Source of the DNA: an uncultured beta proteobacterium
GTDB taxonomy: Bacteria > Pseudomonadota > Gammaproteobacteria > Burkholderiales > Rhodocyclaceae
Length of the DNA: 64,000 bases
Assembly: GCA_903848955.1 (NCBI GenBank)
Contig: CAINHS010000116.1
Coordinates: forward strand, 1 to 64,000
Direction of reading: 5' to 3'
In this document: piece by piece, positions 58,493 to 64,000 of the stretch
Position numbering within the stretch: the first letter of the stretch is position 1
Layout of the letters: each line of letters starts with the position of its first letter
Made by a program: the position numbers and the translations under genes
The notes under the pieces: generated by a model
What the model saw: only the letters and a program-made list of their open reading frames with translations
Databases searched by the model: none
What the model was told of the DNA's origin: nothing

Positions 58493-59515
58493 GTTGGCGG
58501 CCTTGGCCCGCGCTTCCGATGGAGCGATGATTCTCTTCTTGACCAGATCCTGAAGGTTCTGGTCCAGCGTCTGCATGCCGAACTGCTGGCCGGTCTGAAT
58601 CGCCGAATACATCTGGGCCACCTTGGCTTCGCGGATCAGGTTGCGGATCGCCGGCGTGCCGACCATGATCTCATGCGCGGCAACGCGGCCCGCGCCGTCA
58701 GCCGTCTTGCACAGCGTCTGGGAGATTACCGCCCGCAGCGATTCCGACAGCATGGCGCGGATCATTTCCTTTTCCGCGGCCGGGAACACGTCGATGATGC
58801 GGTCGATGGTTTTCGCCGCCGAGGAGGTATGCAGTGTACCGAACACCAGATGCCCGGTTTCGGCGCCGGACATGGCCAGCCGGATGGTTTCCAGATCGCG
58901 CATTTCGCCAACCAGGATCACGTCCGGATCTTCGCGCAGGGCAGAGCGCAGGGCATTGTTGAAGGACAGCGTATGCGGCCCGACTTCGCGCTGGTTGATC
59001 AGGCACTTCTTGGATTCGTGCACGAACTCGATGGGATCTTCGACAGTGAGGATGTGGCCATATTCGTTTTCATTCTTGTGATTCACCATTGCCGCCAGCG
59101 TCGTCGACTTGCCCGAACCGGTCGGCCCGGTCACCAGCACCAGTCCGCGCGGGTAGTCGGCCAGTTCTTCAAAAATCTTCGGTGCCTTGAGATCTTCCAG
59201 CGACAGGATCTTCGACGGAATGGTCCGCATCACCGCTGCCGCGCCGCGGTTCTGGACAAAGGCATTGACACGGAAGCGCGCCAGATTCGGTACCGCAAAG
59301 GAAAAGTCGCACTCGAGGTTTTCCTCATAGACCTTGCGCTGCCCGTCGTTCATGATGTCATAGATCATGGCATGCACGTCCTTGTGTTCCATCGGCGGCA
59401 GGTTGATCTTGCGCACGTCGCCGTGGACCCGGATCATGGGCGGCAGGCCCGACGACAGATGCAAGTCGGATGCCTTGTTCTTGACGACGAAAGTGAGCAG
59501 TTCGGTGATGTCCAT
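58472..59515 (-). CDS. pilT: Type IV pilus retraction ATPase PilT
   Basis: Hexameric retraction motor (347 residues). Walker A GPTGSGKST, Walker B DVILVGEMRDLETIRLAMSG, His box GHLVFGTLHTSSA and the conserved C-terminal AIRNLIREAKVAQMYSAIQT (AIRNLIRE helix). The ATG at 59515 gives the family start MDITELLTFVVKNKASDLHL. Divergent from yggS by 46 bases, the standard arrangement. Confidence 0.96.
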   Translation of the reverse strand: MDITELLTFVVKNKASDLHLSSGLPPMIRVHGDVRKINLPPMEHKDVHAMIYDIMNDGQRKVYEENLECDFSFAVPNLARFRVNAFVQNRGAAAVMRTIPSKILSLEDLKAPKIFEELADYPRGLVLVTGPTGSGKSTTLAAMVNHKNENEYGHILTVEDPIEFVHESKKCLINQREVGPHTLSFNNALRSALREDPDVILVGEMRDLETIRLAMSGAETGHLVFGTLHTSSAAKTIDRIIDVFPAAEKEMIRAMLSESLRAVISQTLCKTADGAGRVAAHEIMVGTPAIRNLIREAKVAQMYSAIQTGQQFGMQTLDQNLQDLVKKRIIAPSEARAKAANKDNFPG

Positions 59516-59561
59516 GTGCGCTTTCCTGTAGATGGGGTGCGATATACTTTGCAGTCGCAAT

Positions 59562-60245
59562 ATGACATCAATCGCCGCCAACTTGCAAGCTGTGCGTGCA
59601 CGAATCGCCGCCGCCTGCATTGCCGCCGGCCGGCCGGCGGAGTCCGTGCAGTTGCTGGCCGTTTCCAAGACCCGGCCGGCGGCCTCGGTGCGCGAGGCTG
59701 TGGCTTCAGGACAGCGTGCTTTCGGCGAAAACTACGTGAGCGAAGGCAGTGGCAAGGTGGCGGAGCTGGCCGGCCTGAATCTTGAATGGCATTTTATAGG
59801 ACCGCTGCAGAGCAACAAGACGCGGCAGGCGGCTGAAAACTTTGCCTGGATACATTCGGTAGACCGCCTGAAGATCGCCGAGCGGCTTGCCGCGCAGCGC
59901 CCGCCGGATCTCGCTCCGCTGCAGTTCTGTATTCAGGTGAATGTATCCGGGGAGGCCTCCAAGAGCGGCTGCACTCCCGACGAGGCGGCGGCCCTGGCCC
60001 ATGCCGCCGCGATGTTGCCGAACCTCCGGCTGCGCGGACTGATGGCTATCCCGGAGCCGACCGGCGACGAGGGACTGTTGCGCAGCCGCTTCGCCCTGCT
60101 GCGCCGCTTGCGCGACCGGCTCAACGCCGAAGGCCTCGTTCTCGACACGCTCTCGATGGGCATGTCGCATGACCTTGAAGCCGCCATAATGGAAGGCGCG
60201 ACGCTGGTCAGGGTAGGCACCGCGATCTTTGGAGAACGAACTTGA
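59562..60245 (+). CDS. PLP homeostasis protein YggS (PLPBP/ProR family)
   Basis: Pyridoxal-phosphate-binding protein without known catalysis, needed for vitamin B6 and amino-acid balance (227 residues). PLP-binding lysine K36 in LLAVSKTRPA; other motifs are FGENYVSEG, WHFIGPLQSNK and the late SMGMSHDLEAAI. ATG at 59562 chosen. Heads the yggS-proC-yggT-yggU set. Confidence 0.94.
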   Translation: MTSIAANLQAVRARIAAACIAAGRPAESVQLLAVSKTRPAASVREAVASGQRAFGENYVSEGSGKVAELAGLNLEWHFIGPLQSNKTRQAAENFAWIHSVDRLKIAERLAAQRPPDLAPLQFCIQVNVSGEASKSGCTPDEAAALAHAAAMLPNLRLRGLMAIPEPTGDEGLLRSRFALLRRLRDRLNAEGLVLDTLSMGMSHDLEAAIMEGATLVRVGTAIFGERT

Positions 60246-60345
60246 GCCTTTATCCGGAGAAGGACGTGCGCCCGCGCAGTCCTTCGCAAAACTTGACGAC
60301 CCGACCCCGTTCCCGCTGTAGCGCGGGCGGTTCAGTGGAGACAGC

Positions 60346-61158
60346 ATGAAAATAACATTCATCGGCGGCGGCAACATGGCCGTCGCCCTCATCGGCGGCC
60401 TGCGCAAGCAAGGCTATTCGGCTGCCGGCATACAGGTAGTGGAGCCGTTCGAAGGCGCCCGGCAAAGGCTGATCGCGGCTTTCGGCGTGCGCTGCACGGC
60501 AACGGCCGATGCCGCGGCGCTGAACTGCGAAGTCCTGGTACTGGCGGTCAAGCCGCAGCATCTGAAGGAAGCCGTGGCCCCGTTTTGCGGCAAGCTCGAC
60601 AAGCAACTGGTAATCAGCATTGCCGCCGGGCTGCGCATGGCGGATATTTCGCGCTGGCTGGGCAACTACAAAAAGCTGGTGCGCACCATGCCCAACACGC
60701 CGGCCTTGATCGGCGCCGGAATTACCGGCTTGTGCGCCGACCCCGCGGTAGACCTTGAAGGGCGCAACAGCGCCGAAAAGATTCTCAAGGCGGTCGGCAG
60801 CACGGTATGGATCGGCAACGAGGAGCAGATGGATGCAGTCACGGCGGTTTCCGGAAGCGGCCCGGCCTACGTCTTCTATTTCATCGAGGCCATGGAGGCG
60901 GCCGCGCTGAATCTGGGTTTTGATCCGCGCTCGGCACGACAGCTGACGGTTGAAACCTTTCTCGGCGCCGCCCGCCTGGCCGAGCAGAGCGACGAGTCGA
61001 TTTCGACCCTGCGCGAACGCGTGACTTCCAAGGGCGGCACCACGGAAGCAGCGCTGCTGTCATTCGGCAGCAGTGGAATTGCCGGCGCCATCGGGCATGG
61101 CATCATGGCGGCGAAAGTGCGCGGCCGGGAACTCGGCGAAATCCTCGGTAAAGACTGA
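60346..61158 (+). CDS. proC: Pyrroline-5-carboxylate reductase
   Basis: Last step of proline synthesis (270 residues). N-terminal Rossmann GGGNMA (ITFIGGGNMAVALIGGL), MPNTPALIGAGITG, and the C-terminal signature VTSKGGTTEAALLSF. GGAGA before the ATG. Overlaps yggT by one base (TGATG). Confidence 0.96.
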   Translation: MKITFIGGGNMAVALIGGLRKQGYSAAGIQVVEPFEGARQRLIAAFGVRCTATADAAALNCEVLVLAVKPQHLKEAVAPFCGKLDKQLVISIAAGLRMADISRWLGNYKKLVRTMPNTPALIGAGITGLCADPAVDLEGRNSAEKILKAVGSTVWIGNEEQMDAVTAVSGSGPAYVFYFIEAMEAAALNLGFDPRSARQLTVETFLGAARLAEQSDESISTLRERVTSKGGTTEAALLSFGSSGIAGAIGHGIMAAKVRGRELGEILGKD

Positions 61159-61736
61159 TGCTGAGCCAGATTGTTCTCCTCATCCTCGACACCGTCTGCG
61201 GCTTGCTGACGCTGGCGCTGCTGGTGCGCTTCACCATGCAGTGGCTGCGCGCGCCATTCCGCAACCCGCTGGGACAGTTCATTGTCGCCATCACCGACTG
61301 GATGGTGCGTCCTCTGCGCCGCCTGATTCCCGGCCTGTTCGGCCTTGACATGGCGAGCCTGCTGCTGGCCTGGTTGTGGCAGGTGATCTATCAGGGGATA
61401 GCGCTGGGGTTCTCCGGCGTACTGCTTGCCGTCTCGTCCGCACCGGTTCTTCTGGTGGCGGTTCTGGCAGCGCTGGAAGTGGCGAAAATCAGCCTGTATC
61501 TGGCAATGGGGGCCGTGCTGGTCTCGGCGGTACTTTCCTGGGTGAACCCCCATGCGCCCATGGCCGACGTATTCAATACGGTGGCACGGCCTCTGCTGCG
61601 GCCCTTCCGCCGCGTCATTCCGCCGATCGGCGGCGTGGACCTGTCGCCGCTGGCGCTGCTGTTGCTTCTGCAGATAGGCCTGTTTGTCATCGCCAGCCTG
61701 CGCAACAGCGTCTTGCCGATGATGCTTTTATCATGA
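61158..61736 (+). CDS. YggT family membrane protein
   Basis: A 192-residue protein with two YggT repeats, each with a hydrophobic pair and the Arg-rich signature (MVRPLRRLIPGLFGLDMASL and LLRPFRRVIPPIGGVDLSPL). Members have been linked to osmotic or potassium stress and membrane function. Starts inside the proC stop and is probably translationally coupled. Confidence 0.92.
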   Translation: MLSQIVLLILDTVCGLLTLALLVRFTMQWLRAPFRNPLGQFIVAITDWMVRPLRRLIPGLFGLDMASLLLAWLWQVIYQGIALGFSGVLLAVSSAPVLLVAVLAALEVAKISLYLAMGAVLVSAVLSWVNPHAPMADVFNTVARPLLRPFRRVIPPIGGVDLSPLALLLLLQIGLFVIASLRNSVLPMMLLS

Positions 61737-61815
61737 ACGACTTGGCCGCCGGCCGCGGCTCGCTGCGCTCGCGGGCTATTGCCGGATCTGCCTCGGGGCG
61801 GCGCGGCGGCAACTC

Positions 61816-62109
61816 GTGACCTGGCTGGTCGCCGACGCCGGTGGCGTGACGCTGCGACTGCACATCCAGCCCGGAGCGAAGAAAACCGAAGTGGCGGGGC
61901 TGCACGGCGAAGCGCTGAAAATCCGGCTTGCGGCGCCGCCGGTGGATGGCAAGGCAAACGCCAGCCTGATCTCCTTTCTCGCCGCTCAGCTTGGCGTTGC
62001 CAAGGCGGCAGTCAGCCTGCTCAGCGGCGAAACCTCCCGTGCCAAGCGGGTGCGCGTCAGCGGCATCGATCCGGCTTCTGTCAAGCGATCACTCGCAATC
62101 CCCGACTGA
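61816..62109 (+). CDS. DUF167 family protein YggU
   Basis: A 97-residue cytoplasmic protein with the family pattern LRLHIQPGAKKTEVAG, IRLAAPPVDGKANASLISFL and LLSGETSRAKRVRV. GTG start at 61816. Last gene of the yggS-proC-yggT-yggU set; function unknown. Confidence 0.9.
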   Translation: MTWLVADAGGVTLRLHIQPGAKKTEVAGLHGEALKIRLAAPPVDGKANASLISFLAAQLGVAKAAVSLLSGETSRAKRVRVSGIDPASVKRSLAIPD

Positions 62110-62163
62110 TTCTTGTGGGTGGCGCGGTGATAGCCGTTGCCGTCAGCCGGCTGCACCGAATGA

Positions 62164-64000
62164 TTACGGCGTTTTCACCCAGAATCCGATTCCCGGCCCA
62201 AGGGTCTTGTTGGCCAAGGCGTAGTCCAGATAGCCCTTGCCGGCGATGTAATCGCTGAGCACGCTGCCACCCATGGCCTGCAGACCCGGCGCGTAGAAAT
62301 ACCACTTTGACTGCCCGCTGTCCCACGCCCATAGCGTGGTGTAATTTGCGGGCACTACGCCCGGCGCCGGGGGCGAGGTGCTGAGGTCGGTGTTGAACGC
62401 GCCTGGTGTCCTGCTTTCGCCTGTGGAAATCAGATGCCACCCGGAACCCATGTTTTGAAACGCGGTGGCGGCCACCGCAGCGCCGGCCGGCAAAGGGACG
62501 CTCATGCCGGTCGTGGCGTAGACCCAACAACCCTCGCCGGCGTTGATGGTGCTGAGGAAGTCATAGCCTTTGCTGCTTGCGTAGGCCCGGCCGCCATCGC
62601 TTTGGCCGGGTGTGTAAAACGCCCAGGTCGGGTAGGTGATGCCGGCAGTGCTGCCCTGGGTGACCCACTTCCAGACGCTCGCCACCTTGCCGGCGTCGCC
62701 AAAGGAGGCGGCCACCGTGATGGGTGCCGAGACACTGTTGCCGACCAGATTCCAACCGGCGTTGACCATGATCGCGTCCTGTCGCGCAAATATGCGGATG
62801 ACGCTGTCGGCGTAGCCCGCAGCGATATATTTTCCATCAGGTGAGAGGCTGATGCCGGTGACCCCCGGGTAATTCCGGATGACGGTGGGATCAGGTCCCT
62901 GCGAGTCTGATCTCACCGCCGCGCTGTGGCTGAAGACCAGCGTGCCGTTGCGGTCATAGAGCAGGGTCTGGTAACCCCTGCTGCCGACTGCAATCAGGTT
63001 GCCGTCGGGCGTCAGGGAAAGGGCGTTGTGACCGGGACCAAAGATGCGTTCCCAGGCAATACCTTGCGGCGAGATATCGGGCAATGCCGGCAGGAATCGT
63101 TGCCACAACAGCTGCCCTGCACTATTGATTGCCTGCAGCAGACCGTTGAAGGTCGGCACTACCATGATCGAGGCATCAGCCGAGATGCCGGGCCAGGCTT
63201 CGTTGGAGGTATGTGCCAGACGATGGCGCCAGCGCAGCTTGCCGTCCTTGTCCCAACTGAACACTTCGCGACTCTTGCCGGCAGCATAAGTGTTGTACGC
63301 CTCATCGACTTCCAGCCACAACGGGGACACGCCGATATTGTTTCGCCAGATCAGCTTGCCGCTGTCGTCGAACATGGAGATGGGGCCGCCACTGCCGGCC
63401 ACTACTCGCTTGCTGTCCGCACTCCAGCGCGTCTTGTAGCCGCCCTGCGGCCCTTGCCCGGCGGCAACGTCGCGGCTTGAATCCCAAACCACGGTGCCGG
63501 TGCCTGCATTCATGACCGTAAAGCCCGTAATGCCGGAGCCGATGCCGTCACCCAGCAAATAGCGCCCGTCGGGCGAGAAACGCACATCGGTGACCGACGG
63601 ACTGCCGATGTGCACTTTGTAAAGCAGCGCTCCGTTCAGGTCGGCCACATAGGCGTAGCCGTCGTAACAACCGGCAGCAATCCGGTTGCCGTCGCTTGAG
63701 ACATCCAGCCCCCAGCACTGCTGGCCGGTTTCAATTCGCCACAACTCCTTGCCGGTCAAATCAACAGCGATGATGTGGCCGGGCGTGCTCGGGTCGACGG
63801 GCGGATGCTGACCCTGCACCGACACAACGCGGTCGCCGTTGCCGGCGAAGCGGATCCACCAATAGGCCAGCTTGCCGCTGGTGGCAAGTTCGCCAACGAG
63901 CTGGTAGGAGGGCAGCGGTGAGCGCGCATTCAGAATTACATTCCGGGTCACCGTCTGTCCGCTCCCGGGGGCCAGTCCGCCCTGGTAGGCCATCGTGTAG
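62164..64000 (-). CDS. Beta-propeller (WD40/PQQ-like) protein with tandem C-terminal GWNLV modules, 5' end outside window
   Basis: At least 612 residues are visible, and the frame stays open to the window edge. The bulk is a repeat of beta-propeller blades with SPDGKYIAAGYAD / SPDGRYLLGDGIG / TPDGNLIAVGSRG signatures and W-containing strands (GKELWRIETG, GKLRWRHRL, GQLLWQRF). From about 400 onward two copies of a C-terminal module follow (first with GWNLVGNS ... VWKW ... AGEGCWVYA, second with GWHLISTG ... LWAWDSGQSKWYFY ... GPGIGFWVKTP). The protein looks exported and surface-exposed; its signal region is not in the window. Confidence 0.8.
   Translation of the reverse strand, partial: YTMAYQGGLAPGSGQTVTRNVILNARSPLPSYQLVGELATSGKLAYWWIRFAGNGDRVVSVQGQHPPVDPSTPGHIIAVDLTGKELWRIETGQQCWGLDVSSDGNRIAAGCYDGYAYVADLNGALLYKVHIGSPSVTDVRFSPDGRYLLGDGIGSGITGFTVMNAGTGTVVWDSSRDVAAGQGPQGGYKTRWSADSKRVVAGSGGPISMFDDSGKLIWRNNIGVSPLWLEVDEAYNTYAAGKSREVFSWDKDGKLRWRHRLAHTSNEAWPGISADASIMVVPTFNGLLQAINSAGQLLWQRFLPALPDISPQGIAWERIFGPGHNALSLTPDGNLIAVGSRGYQTLLYDRNGTLVFSHSAAVRSDSQGPDPTVIRNYPGVTGISLSPDGKYIAAGYADSVIRIFARQDAIMVNAGWNLVGNSVSAPITVAASFGDAGKVASVWKWVTQGSTAGITYPTWAFYTPGQSDGGRAYASSKGYDFLSTINAGEGCWVYATTGMSVPLPAGAAVAATAFQNMGSGWHLISTGESRTPGAFNTDLSTSPPAPGVVPANYTTLWAWDSGQSKWYFYAPGLQAMGGSVLSDYIAGKGYLDYALANKTLGPGIGFWVKTP

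Overview
The window is a gene-dense, GC-rich stretch of a betaproteobacterial chromosome. The gene order and protein types suggest Rhodocyclales or a near relative (System I cytochrome c maturation, several diheme c4-type cytochromes, ffh divergent from a CcsA-like gene, pilT/pilU divergent from yggS-proC-yggT-yggU, and a livKHMGF cassette). This placement is inference from gene content only; no rRNA is present. There are about 65 protein genes, two tRNA-Lys genes, two candidate small RNAs and several intergenic repeat structures. I see no insertion sequence, prophage or CRISPR array.

Layout. 1-3773 (minus): ccmABCDEF, with ccmF cut by the window edge, then a DMT-family exporter to 4.7 kb. 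4992-5850: a small HTH protein, a tRNA-Lys(CTT)/tRNA-Lys(TTT) operon with a clear promoter and terminator, and a candidate minus-strand sRNA. 6.1-13.6 kb: OsmC-like protein, coq7, CNP1-like protein, rppH, proS, a lytic transglycosylase, two diheme cytochromes and ffh. 13.7-23.9 kb (plus): CcsA-like protein, CorC-like protein, pilC, pilD, FmdB zinc ribbon, DUF502, aspS, an exported barnase-type RNase with its barstar, nudB, argB and slmA. 23.9-33.0 kb: hemB, a candidate plus-strand sRNA, engB, a cytochrome c4, a hemerythrin, and prmC-prfA-plsB-hemA. 33.3-34.9 kb: thrH and purU.

35.1-39.7 kb is the most distinctive part. An FNR/DNR-type operator precedes an octaheme c-type cytochrome, a membrane cytochrome b, a large DUF3373-type outer-membrane barrel and a small exported protein. 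Together they look like an anaerobically induced electron-transfer module running from quinol to a periplasmic octaheme enzyme, with an outer-membrane channel. The ccm genes at the left end would supply the heme-attachment machinery it needs.

39.8-46.7 kb: lgt, a decayed SEC-C gene, a second OsmC-like gene, ilvD, an orphan cheY-cheZ pair and a YyaL-type thioredoxin-domain protein. 46.8-52.6 kb: a small cytochrome c and a livKHMGF branched-chain amino-acid ABC transporter whose livM is flanked by two CACAGAG-rich palindromic repeats. 52.7-64 kb: a ferredoxin-type reductase, an epimerase-like protein, hemJ, an RlmL-type methyltransferase, an unknown membrane protein, pilU, pilT, yggS, proC, yggT, yggU and the 3' end of a beta-propeller protein that runs off the right edge.

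The strongest candidates for something undescribed are (i) two intergenic sRNA candidates that present CCUCC-type anti-Shine-Dalgarno loops just before intrinsic terminators (25008-25128 plus; about 5763-5850 minus), and (ii) the octaheme cytochrome/cytochrome b/DUF3373/small-protein module.
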